Assembly (NCBI RefSeq): GCF_002865645.1 | Contig: NW_020194684.1 | Location: 1,147,308-1,211,307 of the forward strand | DNA: 64,000 bases | Direction of reading: 5' to 3' | Origin: Hyaloscypha bicolor E | Taxonomy: Eukaryota; Ascomycota; Leotiomycetes; Helotiales; Hyaloscyphaceae | In this document: positions 41,601 to 54,540 of the stretch, one piece after another | Layout: each line of letters opens with the position of its first letter | Numbering within the stretch: position 1 is the first letter of the stretch | Notes under the pieces: generated by a model | Seen by the model: only the letters and a program-made list of their open reading frames with translations | The model's database searches: none | What the model was told of the DNA's origin: nothing | Program-made: the position numbers and the translations under genes

Positions 41601-44200
41601 TATTTCGAAATATATATAAAGATAATAAAGGAGAGAAACTCGGGATTAATAGTAAGGCGCAAAGTCTTACTAATTCCTGAGCTCTAGGTCCTATAATACT
41701 CTTTAAATCTTCTTCTATATTATCCAGACTATAGTATCTTTTCCGAGATAAATTATAGCTATAGTAGAAGAATTTCCTATAATTAGCGAGATATTTTTAA
41801 TTTACTAGAAAGTCTTTATATTTCTCTAGCTCTACTATTATTATAATATTATTTACGAAATAATAAATAACCTAATTATATAATTCCTCAAACTTCTGCT
41901 CTAGATCTTTTACGAGAATATAGTTAATATTTATCTAGTAGCCGGTTTTAGAACTTTTAAAGTATACTTTATACTTTATATATCTTATAATATCTAATTC
42001 TATTATAACTATTTTCTCTTTAACCTATAAAAGACTAGTATTAATATATGCTTCCTGCTATATAAGTTCCCTAAAATTCTGGCTACTTGAGGCTTTTATC
42101 TTAGCTACTATAACTTAAATCTCCTTCTACTTAGCCTCGAGTTTCTTCTTCTCTTTCTCTAGCTATATTAGACGGTTCGTCTCAAATAGTTATGCCTTTA
42201 ATAACCTTATATACTTGTTATTATTACTAATATTAAGCTTTAGGCCTACTAACTCTATTTCTCTTTCCTTAATAAATTACTATACTATTTCCAGGTCTTT
42301 TTCCAGGCCTATTACTCGACTTTTAAAGGCTTCTAGCCTCTTTTTAGTATTGGCTTTTACTAATTTCAGCTCCTTAATATATAAGCCTAATAGTTACTTT
42401 AAGTCTTCTAGGTTCTATCTTATCTTCTCTAGTTTCTCTTATATACTACTTATAGCTTATAATACTATTCTTAAATTATTTAGTTCTATCTTTAGGCTAT
42501 AAACTCGTTCTACTTCTTTTTATAAGATTTTAGTATTTGCCTTAATTATTATTAACTCTATTATAAGTTTTATAATAGCTACTTTCTCTTACTAGAGTAA
42601 TACTTTATTCTCTATCTTAGCTATATCTAGCTCTTTCCTAAGGATACTTATAAGCTTTATCTCTCTCTATATAGTATTATATGCTATTTTCAGGCTTTCT
42701 CTAAAGTTCCTAATAGCTACTTATTTTTATTATAACTATTTCTTTATTTTTATAAGCTTCTTCTCGAGCCTTTTAACCCGTTTCGCCTTTTACTATTAGC
42801 TCTTAATAGCTATCTTTACTATATCTAGTTCTGCTTAGAGATTATAAATAGCCCGACCTTCTTATTTTAAGACTTCTGCTTATCTACTTATAACTACAAG
42901 TATCTAATTAAAATCTGGGGCCTCTATATTAACTCTAGCGCCGCCCCCGTCTATAATAGTAAGCCGGGCATTCGGGGCTAGCTTCTATAATTCGAGTATC
43001 TTTATATGGGGATTCTTGTCTTATACTAGATTCTTTAGACTATAGATAGTAATAAACTTAGTAATTGACTTTTCTAGGTCTTTAATCTATACCTCTGCTC
43101 TAGAAAGATCTTTAAATAGAAGTTTATCCGGATAGATTATTATATAATTATTACTTTTATAGTTTGGCTCAAGTTAGAATTATTTTATAAAAGTAGTACT
43201 TAGTATCTTAATTCTTTCTCGGGTCTACTTAATCTTTATAAGTATTATATTTAAGATCCTACTTTTTTTATTAGCCGCTTTATTAGATTTAGTTAGGTCT
43301 ATAGCCTGCTTTTGGCTAAGAAGTACTAATTTAGTAGCTTTTTACTAGTAGCCTTAGAATATTTTATTAGTATTTTAATCTTCTGGCCTTTATATATTAC
43401 CTCTTTTCTATTTTATAATTCTTAATTATAGTACTTCTAATTCTATTATTACTTATTATAAATATATGGCAAGCTACTATTATAATAACTTTACTACTAA
43501 TACTTATTTATTACTTTTAGACTTATATTCCGAAATCCTATACTTAAATTCTATAATTATTAAGTAATATTTCTCTAATTTATCTATTATTTCTTATTAA
43601 TCTTAGTACTACTTTATAAGTATAACTTATATTTTATAAGCAGATTTATAATCTATAATTATTCTTTTAAGAGCCTTTATTATTTACTAACTCTAATAAA
43701 GCTTCTTAGCTAATTTCAATTACTATTATAATTCTTCCCGTATATAATTTCTCTCTATAGTCTCAAGTTTATTAATTCTCTTCTAGTACTATTAAATTTG
43801 CGCAAGTTGCCCTACTAACCTCTCGTAAGCCTCAGATAGCCTTATATTATTATATATATTCTCTTTCTATTATATAGCTAATTACTTCTCGGTATTCTCT
43901 AGCTATAGTATAATTATAGCTTATATAGCCTCATATACTATATTCTGGGCTGCGTTCTGGGTTATACTTTAGGCTATATTATTCTAGAGTATATAAATAT
44001 ATTTGCAAGCTTAATTAAGGCTATTATTTTGCTTTAGTATATACTAGATATACTTATTAGTAGTCTCTAGATCTATATTATACCAGAGTAATAGATTAGT
44101 AGAAAAGGCTAGAATTTAAAAGAAGAATTATAAGATATTATACTTAATAAATAAGTTAGTAATATATCTTTTACTAGAAGCTACTTAGCAGATATTATAA
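41600..44200 (-). pseudogene. Long coiled-coil protein, RIP-decayed
   Basis: On the minus strand, from about 43000 down to 41900, one frame reads almost without break once RIP-type stops are taken as Gln/Trp. It gives a long amphipathic helix rich in Lys, Glu, Leu and Ile, with segments such as KRVKRLEKKLIKIKKQL, ELDIAKIENKVLL, EKLEKIRQNLEDLKQLL, KRLEAFKSRVIGLEKDLEIV and QLEKEKKKLEAKQKEIQVI. This is a coiled coil of at least 350 residues. The part towards 41600 becomes globular-looking (EEDLKSIIGPRAQELVRLCA). The part above 43000 is less clear. Family unknown: structural, motor-tail or SMC-like proteins look like this, and no ATPase motifs were seen to decide. Confidence 0.5.
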
Positions 44201-47187
44201 AAGAAAAAGCAAGAATTATATTTCTTAAATACTCTTTTATATAGCCGCCTATACTACTACTTCTTCTTTATATTTGAGATATCTATAATTTACTATAGTA
44301 ATATACTTTAATATAATTACTACTATATTACCTGTATTTAGTAAAGTAATTTGTAGTATAACTGGGTTTTAGCTTAGAAGTTATATTTAAATCTATTTAG
44401 TAGTCTAGCTTTTAAAAGTATATCTCGAATATTTATATAGTCTGAGTTTTCTTTAAATAGAAAATTAATTGCCTTTAATTTAAATCCGAAAGCTTTAGTA
44501 ATTATAGTAAATCTCCGCTACTATTCTGGGTCTAATCTAATACTAGAAACCTTATATTTACTATTAGTTTTCGGAATAAGATTTATAAGGCAGAAATAGT
44601 TATATATTAAGAATATCTAAAGCTATATATATATTATCTGAAATTGACTTTTCTTTTCTATAGAAATATTAGCCGCCTCTATTTATTCGTTAGTATATTC
44701 TAGTACTATATAGTTTATTAGAAAACTATATTATATATACTATAGTACCTCTCTAGTTTAATATCTCGTGAGATTAATAAGAACTTTTATAGTAATATAA
44801 CTATTTTTAAGATATAATATATTAGCTAAGAAAGTTCTAATAAAAGAAATTATTTTATTAATAGTTAGAATATTCTATTAAAGCTGCATTCTAGTAGCGC
44901 CTTTATTTACCTAATAAAAGATTATTCTATCCTGAAATTCTCGTATAATATCTTCTTTATTTATAAATAATACTATTAGGGCCCTTACCTTAATTAGTTT
45001 TACTATTACTATATTTATCTTCTCTATAAGCTCTAGATTACCGCTAATAATAAATATTTATATTCTCCTTATATTATTAAGGTAAAATATAAGTTCCTAT
45101 TACTATTAGTTAGTACTTTTTAAGGTAAGGCTAATGCGCTTTATATTATTATATTTAAGGCAATTAATATACTCTAGAGTTCTCTTATAAAAAAAATTCT
45201 ATAGCCTTATAAATAGTTATAATATAGCAAGTACTATATATAAGGCTAGCTATTTCTTAATTATCTTTAAGTTAATCTCTATCTATTTCGAGTAAAACTT
45301 CTTTCTTTATAATCCGTTAGTCTTAAGAAAGCGGAAAATAGTTCTATTATTATAAGAAATAAACTCGATATTCCGGTTTTACTTCTTTATATTAAACTAA
45401 TAATTCAAATTATCTATATTATTAGCTTATTATAATTATATCCGAATTCGTATAAATACCTTTATTAAGGAAATTAATAGCCTACTATATATTATAAGGA
45501 TAAATATATTATTTTATAGCTTCTAGTCTATATTAGCTATAAATATATATTAGTATAATACCTTAAGAAAACTTAAAGTATTAGAGGTTCTCGGTATTCT
45601 ATAAATCTTTAATAGTTACTCTAGATAGATTTAGTATCTAGGCGAGAATAAATAGAGATATTTTAGCCTATATATAGTTCTATTAAATATTTAGAAAGCA
45701 TTTCCGATTTCTAAACTTACTAAGCCAGAAATCTATTTTTCTGAATTAAAGTAAAATAGATAGCTAGTCTAGAGGCGGCTTATACTTTAGACTTTCTAAT
45801 CTTATTAAAGCTATATCTATTTGAGTCCTTTTAGTAAAATAGTTCAAGAACTCTATATTTTCCTATAAGTCTCTTATCTTATATAGGATATATTAAACTA
45901 TTTAAGGTCTATTTCCTATATATATAGCGGTTATATACCGAGGCCTTCTTTACTAACTAAATATAGATAATAAGCTAGATACTAATTAGATTAGATTCTA
46001 GTATTATAAAGTAATAGATAGTTTTTCTAGAATATTAAACTATAAGTATAATAGAGTATAACTCGGAAGTAGTATCTTAAAAAGTAACTAGTATATAATA
46101 TTTAAGAGATATAGGTTAGAGCGAGAATAGTATATATATCTTATTAAAGATATAACTATTTATTACTATATTAGACTTAGTTAGATATAAGAATTATATT
46201 AATAGTATTTTTGAGTTTAGTAGAATCCGAATAAAGCTTATAATATATAAGTTAATACCTAAAGTAGTTCTAGTTAATATATTAAAGACTATAAGTAAAT
46301 GAAATATATTATATATACTTAATTATTCTAATATTATTAGATTTAATAATAATAACTCTAGTACTAGCTACTAGTTACTAATAAAGGCTAGGTAAGATAA
46401 GACTAATTCAAAGAAATAGTATAAATTATATATTATAAAGCCGCCTTTATTTATTATAATTGCGGCTACTATAGCCTAATATCTATAATTATTACTAGAT
46501 ATATAAAGAATTTATAAAGACATATATTATTTAAGAAACTATCTAGTATAGTAATACTAATATAGTATAAATATTTTATGTGCTTAAATATCTAGCTAGG
46601 CAGAATCTCTTATATAATAACTTTACTATAGAATATATACTAGTAACCGGAAAAGAGTTTAAATTTAGTAAATCTCGGTATTTAAATATCTAAAAGTTAC
46701 TAAGAAATAGTATAGTAAATATTTACTTATATTAGGTTATATAGGATAACTATAATATGGGAAACCTTTAATTAGTTAGTCGGATACTTAAAGAGATCCT
46801 TAAAGAAAGTAACTATATTCTAGATAATAGAGAATAAATAGACTTCTATAAACTTGTAATAAAAGAGCTTACTTTTAAGGAATATTAAGATATCTTACCT
46901 GAATTACTCGAATAGTATTAGCCTCTATATAGGGGAAAGTATAAAAATAGTTTTTAGGAGAATAAACTTCGTGAAATTACTTATTTTATTAGTTAGAGAT
47001 AGTATAATACTTTCTAATAATAGCTTTAATCTTTTCTCTTTATACTAACTAGTATATAGAAAGTATTATATATTGTCTTTCGAGTATTCTAGACTTTAAA
47101 TAATTAGATTTCTTTGAAATACTACTCTAATTTCTATTATATTATAACTATATAGGGAATTAGATATTTCTTTTATTATAATTTCGA
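44201..47187. other. RIP-mutated DNA, no recognisable gene
   Basis: Strongly mutated. Some + strand patches near 46440-47000 read weakly as protein (KPPLFIIIAATIAQYLQLL, for example), but I could not match them to a family. No repeat structure until the minisatellite at 47188. Confidence 0.4.
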
Positions 47188-47549
47188 CTATATTATAGTT
47201 TTACTATATTATAGTTTTACTATATTATAGTTTTACTATATTATAGTTTTACTATATTATAGTTTTACTATATTATAGTTTTACTATATTATAGTTTTAC
47301 TATATTATAGTTTTACTATATTATAGTTTTACTATATTATAGTTTTACTATATTATAGTTTTACTATATTATAGTTTTACTATATTATAGTTTTACTATA
47401 TTATAGTTTACTATATTATAGTTTTACTATATTATAGTTTTACTATATTATAGTTTTACTATATTATAGTTTTACTATATTATAGTTTTACTATATTATA
47501 GTTTTACTATATTATAGTTTTACTATATTATAGTTTTACTATATTATAA
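47188..47549 (+). repeat. 16-bp AT-rich minisatellite, about 22-23 copies
   Basis: CTATATTATAGTTTTA repeated head to tail with almost no variation, apart from one copy near 47405 that lacks a T. The uniformity contrasts with the scarred surroundings: either it was homogenised recently or its sequence offers no RIP target. Looser TTATAGGTTTTACTTTA-type copies continue to about 47720. Confidence 0.95.
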
Positions 47550-47735
47550 TATCTACTATTTTATAACTATATAACTAATTAAATAAGCTTTCTCTTTATA
47601 TCTTATTATAATTTATATTCTATTATAATTTATACTTTATTATAACTTATACTCTATTATAAGTTTTACTTTATTATAGGTTTTACTTTATTATAGGTTT
47701 TATTTTATTATAATTTTTACTATATTATAACTTTT

Positions 47736-47967
47736 AAACTAATTTACTAAGCTTTAAATACTATATTATAATTTCTGCTATATTATATATTCCAAACTAA
47801 TTAGCTAAGCCTTAAATATTATATTATAGTTTCTACTATATATTATCTTCTAAACTAATTAGCTAAGCCTCGAATACTATATTATAATTTCTTCTATATT
47901 ATATCTTCTAAACTAATTAGTTAAACCTCGAATACTATATTATAATTTCTATTATATTATAATAAAT
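47736..47967 (+). repeat. 58-bp tandem repeat, about four copies
   Basis: Units begin AAACTAATTAGCTAAGCCT or a variant at 47736, 47794, 47852 and 47910, exactly 58 bp apart. Each contains the TACTATATTATAATTTCT element related to the 16-bp minisatellite next door, so the two arrays share an origin. Confidence 0.85.
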
Positions 47968-49490
47968 CCTCAAATTCTCTATTATAAAATATCTTAGATT
48001 TGGCCTTAGTAAGCCTGAAATAAAAATAAAAATATTTAAATATTATTTATATAGCTTTATTATATTTTATATAAAATTAATATATATTTAACTCTTTTCT
48101 ATTTATTTTACCTAGATCTCTCAAATATTATTCTATAAATAGGAAACATTATTATATATATAATATAAATTAAGCGCTATATATATTATTCCCTAAACTA
48201 ATATCTTCTTCTATATTAGAGATATATAAAGATCTTTCTTATTCTCTTTAATCTTTTATTCTTTTAGGTAAATAAGAATAGGCTTTATAAAATAACGAAG
48301 TTAAGAATCTTCTATTTAAGATAATATTAAGGTAACTTCCTAATTTTATAAGATTAATCTTATATATTTATACTATAGCCGGATTCTTATAATTATTATA
48401 TATTATATTATAGTTTACTAAGGGATTCTATTATAATAGCTCTACTATCTTTAGTCTTATTAACCCGTTATTTCATATATATAAAGAAATAATAAAAGGC
48501 TTAGATAATATATTATACTAGAAAAACCTATTATTAATATAATTTATATATCTAGATAATATATTAGAAACGAGCTCTAGAATAAGGCAGTTATTAATAC
48601 GGTTTATAAGATAATAGAGACAATTATCCAGATTAGTTAGTACTTATCTTAATATACTTGTTATTATCTAGTTAAAGCTACCTTTCGGTAATTTAATATC
48701 TCTATTAATTCTATTAGCTCTATATTAAGCAAAATTACTTAAAATAAATATAGGAAATCTTAGATATATCTTTATATAAATATATTACTTCTAAAAATAA
48801 GTTTCTCTAAGGTTTTATATATATATAAATATATCTTTAAATATTAAAGAACTACCTATTCTAGCTAAAATAAAATAGATATTATAACTGCCGCTATAAT
48901 TATCTCTAGAGATATATTTCTTAGAATTATAATTTTAGCCTTTTTATAATACTACCTATAAAATAATTCTCTTTTTTATATTAATTCCCGTTATATTAAG
49001 TTCTTTGCTCGCAAATATATTTCTAATTATTTATTTTATTAATATCTTAAAAATATAGACATTACTATACTACTTTATCTAATTAGTCTTCTCTCTATAA
49101 TAGTAATTAATACTATAGTTCTCGCTATCTCTAAGGGCTAAATAGTACTAATAAAATAATCCGGTAAAGCTATTTTAATTAATCTGATTTTACTTTTAGT
49201 TTATAGTAGATCTAATATATTCTTTAAGTATATTTATATATTATAATAGTTTAAGAATTTCATTTATAAATGGCTTAGTATTATTACTATAGTTAAATAT
49301 ATTATTTACTTAATAGCTATTTTAAGTCTAATTTATTCTAGTACGCGTCTTTTTATATCTATATTAAGTATAGCAGGTCTTACTATAAGTTATAATTAAA
49401 TCTAGTTAAAGGCTAATACTAAAAACATATTCTAGACCGCTATTAGTATAGCTGTTTTAGAAGTATTCTTATTACCGTTTATTTAATACT
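47968..49490 (-). other. RIP-mutated DNA, weakly coding-like on the minus strand
   Basis: The minus strand gives protein-like runs between about 49450 and 48330 (EIARTIVLITIIERRLIRQS and AAVIISILFQLEQVVLQYL, for example) once stops are ignored. No family recognised, and no start or end can be fixed. Confidence 0.25.
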
Positions 49491-49492
49491 AT

Positions 49493-49605
49493 AACGGGTT
49501 GTACCCGTAAGTTGGACTCGACTGCCTTAGGCAGTTCTCGTTGCCCTAATAACTACCCGTTAGCTTCTTGCGGACCCCTTACGGGCCGAGAGCCCGAACT
49601 TCTCT
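49493..49605. repeat. GC-rich palindromic patch in mutated DNA, possible transposon terminus
   Basis: A 110-bp patch containing ACGGGTTGTACCCGT (imperfect palindrome, from about 49493) and a second arm CTTACGGG near 49578 complementary to CCCGTAAG near 49507. Repeated CGGGT/ACCCG motifs occur in the subterminal ends of some fungal hAT elements. No matching second end was found in the window, so this is only a candidate. Confidence 0.35.
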
Positions 49606-52030
49606 CTTTTTCTTCCTTATATAATTCTTCTTATACCTTATAGTAGCTCGCAATACACTTTATTTAACCTAGCCTATTATAAATACTATATATATAAATT
49701 ATTTTTAAGTACTTATATAGCTTTAACTATTATTATAATTATTATAATTTTTTTATATCTTACTCTCTTTAATTTTTTATAATTATTAATTATCTTCCTT
49801 ATTATTATAGGCTTGCTATATACTATACTTATAGTAGCTCAAATAGAAATCTCTCTATAAAATAGAGCTAAAATTAGAATTTTTAAAGAAAATGAATTAC
49901 TAAAGGCTAATATTATTTTAGCTAAGCCTTATTAAGTTTATACGGGCTAATATATCTTCTTATAAGTTCCTTTTATATTAGTACTTTCTATTAGTAAATT
50001 ACATTTCTTTTTTATAGTATTATGGGATTAGAATAAGAAAAACAAGAGCAGAAATATTACTGCCCTTATCTAATAGTAAAAGGAATTTACTTGGCTTCTC
50101 CGGGTATAACCTATAGTAATAAGAGCCTTCCTTAAAGGCCTATACGGGAAGTTATCCTTAGTAGAGAATTATAGTAATATAATTCTTTTTATATTAGGGA
50201 TTAGTATTATAGCTTATTTAGGATATATTAAATAATTACTTAATATCCGAGATTAAGGCCCTACTAGAACCCAGATAATAAGTTTTCTATAAAAGGTTAA
50301 CGAAATTGAGCCGTGGAATATAACTATTAAGATAGTATATAAGCTATTTAATTAAAATATAGACTAATATAATAAAGAGATACCTAATTAGAAAAATATA
50401 AAAAGTCGATTTATAAGCTATCTTTAACTAGTACTATAATATATATAACTAATTCTTACGGACTAGGTCTTTTAATATACTATATTCGTTTAATACTACG
50501 GGCTTAACTAGCCTGAGAAATCCAATAAATTAATAAGAGGTTATTAATACTAGAAATTTGGGGCTTTAAATGCCGCTAGTACTCTTATATAGAAATTAAC
50601 TAATATAGAAGTTTAGGGCTAGTATCTTATATATACTTTAATCTCTAGTAAGTAGTTCTATAATTAAACTAGAGAAATACTAACTGAGTATAATCTGCAC
50701 TAATTATAAGATAACTAATATAATCCGGTTAGCTTATATAAATATATTTAAGGTAAAGGAAGCTAGAAGAGAAGAAGTTATATTATATATCTATAATTTC
50801 TATCTAAATACTTAAATTATAGTAATAGCTTCTATATATAATATCCGTATTAAATTATATTTAAGTTTCTTAAAGATAGCTTATATATAATAGTAAAAGT
50901 TAAGAATAGCTTATAGTAATATATATATATATATTAATTAGATAATTTGAAAATATCTAGAGAAATAACCTTATTATAATCTTCTATAAGAATATAATTA
51001 TATAAGAACTTTATATTCGACTCTAGCTTCTTCTTACTAATTTAAAAACTTGCTTTACCTATACTTCGAGTAATATAGTAAAAGTTTATAGCTATTAATT
51101 AAGCGCTAGAAATCCGTAGCTTTATACTAATAATTAATACTAACTCCGGATATATTCTCAAATTATATTTAGTAGTTTCTAGAATCTCTTTATTATCTAG
51201 ATAAGGCTCGCTATATAAAAGTATATTAGGTTTTAGCCTACTAATTTTTAATAATTACTTATCCTTTAATACCCGGGCCTGGCTTCTTTATAAGTACCTT
51301 TAATAGTATAGCGAATCGGAACCGTAAAATAGATATAGCTTATAGTTATAAACCCAGTTATATATCTTATATTAGGCTTAATTAACTTAATTATAGAGGC
51401 GCACTATTTTAGTATTAAGATTAGGTAATAAGCGCTTAATATAGTTAATATTCTATATATAGTACCGAAAATAAGAATAAGTCTATATAAGCTTATCTAT
51501 AATTTTATAGAAAGATAAAGGCTTAGTTAAATCCGAATATAGGCGTTTATATATACTACGAACTATAAAGTAAAAGCAAATTGTTTCGTTTAAAGAGAAA
51601 TAAAGAGAGTAGTTAAACGAGATCTATTTGGATTTCTATATATTTTTAAAGATAGGAACTAGATAAATTAGTATTAATAAAGGAATTTACAAATAAGCTT
51701 TAACTTATAGCCTATACTAATAAAGATACTGGCCCCGCTAATAATAATAATCTTTTCACTTAATTATACAAGCTCCCTTAATTAGCTAAGGTTATTTACG
51801 GATTCGCGGATAATCTAAAGTAATTCTCTTATTTTTCGGGCTCTCTTTCTAATTCGGTACTTCTCGTTAATTAGTTCCTAAGTAGAAGCTGTCCGTTTTA
51901 GCAAATCCATATTATTATTAATTATAATTAGCCGGTCTATTTTATAATTAGTAAGGCTTTATAATACTATATCTGGACCTCCTATCTTAAGAACCCTCCT
52001 GAGGGTATATCCGCCTCTTCCTTAACTTGA
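49606..52030 (+). other. RIP-mutated DNA, coding-like on + strand, unrecognised
   Basis: From about 50160 to 51700 the + strand reads as protein through RIP-type stops, with segments such as LNIRDQGPTRTQIISFLQKV, KKNIKSRFISYLQLVL-like sequence and SREITLL. The length suggests a gene of 500 or more codons. No motif of a reverse transcriptase, transposase or helicase was found. Confidence 0.3.
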
Positions 52031-53450
52031 AGGCCGCGGTCAAATTTTCATATATCTTCTAAGTTCTTTTCAAACTAATATTAGCATAAAGTATGTATTC
52101 ATTATTATAGCATCTTACCAAGTCGGATTCTGCAGATGCTATTAAATCAAGGATATTTAATAAAATGGAAAGGAAACTGGAAGGGAAGTCGTCTGAAGGG
52201 GGGATTACTGCCTTCTTATACTTGAACGGAGGGTCCAATAACGCAGCTGCGAAAAACTCCAGCATCCACCCCACTAATACAGCTATATGAACCTGTTATA
52301 GGATACCTTTAGCTCGGAGACATTGACTCGTTAGAGAACGGCCAGACGGAGGCTTGCACCGTCGGTTTCTCGACCAGGAATCCCCTTGCCAGGTGACAGC
52401 ATGCAGCGCTCCTTGCATCAAACGCCCTCAGACTTAACAATGGCCATGGCAGATGCATGGATCAGGCAATGCTTCACTGAACCGCACCCATTGAGGCTCA
52501 CATATCATTGTTCTGTAATTACCGAAGCCTTGCGAGCTTTTTAAATCTTGTTTCCATTCCATGAGTAAATAGACGTTATTGGACAGGTCGCACAGGCTTC
52601 CTTATTACTGAGTGATTATACCTCCTGGCTTCCCATTCCATCCGTACGGAGATATTACTTATGGCTAATCGAGTGGGCTATATTGGCATTAATGCATTAT
52701 ACATGGTGCGTAATCTGCCTGTCCTTGGAAGACGGCCAGGGCACCTTCTGAGAACGGAGTCGAACCCTCGACTGAGGCTTCGGCGAGCCTCCAGCGCAGA
52801 TTGCTCGAAAAGGTACGCCGCTAGAGGTATGGTATGTGTGAGTGTATACTATCGCAGCCGGGCACTCCTAAAAGACTTAAGTTACTTGGCGAGAGCTAAC
52901 GACGGTTTAAATTAATAATGTATTACTTTAACTTGGCTCTCGATTCTTCGCCTGCTTTGAAATCGTAATCAGCGACATAGACACAACCACTACCCAAACC
53001 TGCTATAAGCTTATATTATAGGCTTCCCCTTCTCATCCTTGCTTACATCTTCGCGAATCTTTAAGCCGGCGCCTCGTCCTGTTTCATATCATTACTATAG
53101 CTTATCTTGACTTCATAATATTTTAAACTTCATTTGCGGAATTATTAACTCGTTGAGGATATTACAATCTTGTCTCGTAATTAGCGGATGGTAAGGTACT
53201 CAATTGGCGGAGATACCAAGATAATGCAATAAATGCCAGGATAGCTAAAATAATGCGTGATAGAGAGTCGTCTAACATTCGAAACCGTGCAATACAAAAT
53301 TAGCAATATTAAAGTGGGAAAGGCATGTTTGGTGGGGCAGCGTTTAGCGCCGAAGCGAGATACTCTTGTCACGTGCAGTAACTCTAATTGGACTAACGAG
53401 CCCCATTTAGGATGCTATTACTATGGTTTTACTAGTCTCTAAAAATCATA
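52031..53450. other. Unmutated island with a possible minus-strand exon
   Basis: Balanced composition. The frame at 52274-52059 (-) begins MGWMLEFFAAALLDPPFKY and reads like real protein for 71 codons. It is preceded by a possible 3' splice region, so it may be a terminal exon, but I found no convincing upstream exon. Frames at 52661-52915 (+), 53181-53372 (-) and 53257-53442 (+) look like chance. A GAGGCTTCGGCGAGCCTC hairpin lies at about 52776-52793. Confidence 0.4.
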
Positions 53451-54540
53451 ATAATGTCGCAAATAGGGCAAGTAGACGAAATTTAATATTATTTCTAAGG
53501 TAATACTGAGTTTGTACTATTACTGCCATCAGAAATTTTCAGAAGCGCTTCGAGCTCAGTTATAGTAAAACTTTTACTATTTACTGCCCATCTTTATTTC
53601 ATAATATATTCCTCAAAATATCTAACCCAAAATCTATTACTTATAATCCATTAACTAAGGCAAAATCCATCTAAGAAAGCTAATATTAAGGATTGAATTT
53701 GTCTTATCTAGAAAAACCCAAAATCTGCGGTAAATAAAGGAACTAGGCATAATATTATAGTTAACTTCTATATCTTTTCCTATTTTAATATTATTAGTAG
53801 CTATATACTATAAATACTTAACTATAAGATTCTAATCTAGTATATTTAAGGTTAGTATAGTAAGGTATTTGGGAAATCTGTCTAATTCTCACAACCCGAA
53901 TAATAGAAGTAATTTCTTTTAGGTATTACTTATATAGAGCTTCTATAAACATGTTTTCTAGAACTTCCTATCTTTATATTAGCTCAAACCCAAGAGCCTA
54001 TTTAGAATTCAAGTCAAAAAATATTATACTTTTATAATATCTAAAATTAAATACTAGTTTATTAGGGTATCTTATAACTAAGATTAATTCGGTAAGATTT
54101 TGAAAAGGGCAAAGGTCAAATAACCTAGTAAAATAATAATTATACGGATTATAGTATAGGGCTACTAATTAAATTTCCTTTACCTCAGGAAATCTATATA
54201 TAAACTACTTGTCTCTTAACGCGTTTATTTCGGCGAAATAGAGAATATTGCGTATAGGGCAAAAATATATTGGCCTTAATACAGATTCTATCTTGTAATT
54301 AAACGTAAAGAAAGGCTAGTAAATAGAAAGGGCTTCTTGGCAGGATTCCGAGTAAATATATAATATTACTAGAGGAGTACTACTACTAAAAAAGAAGCTA
54401 CTATCGTTTTTACGGACGGTGAACTGAATAATACGGGAAGCTAGGAAAGTATATTACTAGATTAATTTCCGGATTTTGAGAGGAATCTTCTTCTGAAACG
54501 TCTCCTATTTAAGGTAACCGGAGTCTGGTAGTGACTAGTA
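53451..54540 (-). other. Moderately mutated segment, coding-like on the minus strand
   Basis: Mutation is lighter here. Reading the minus strand from about 54060 to 53500 gives runs such as FFDLNSKQALGFELI and EVLENMFIEALYK, with RIP-type stops. No family recognised. Could be the end of a decayed gene whose 5' part is in the island to the right. Confidence 0.3.

Noticed and set aside
42215..42502. 95-codon plus-strand Ser/Leu/Ile-rich frame
   Set aside because: It lies antisense to the coiled-coil pseudogene; Ser/Leu/Phe richness is the expected complement of Lys/Glu codons.
52740..52830. tRNA-like GGTTCGACTCC T-loop on the minus strand next to a GAGGCTTCGGCGAGCCTC hairpin
   Set aside because: The T-stem has a mismatch, no matching acceptor strand (TTCTGAG expected) was found at the right distance, and no anticodon arm could be drawn.
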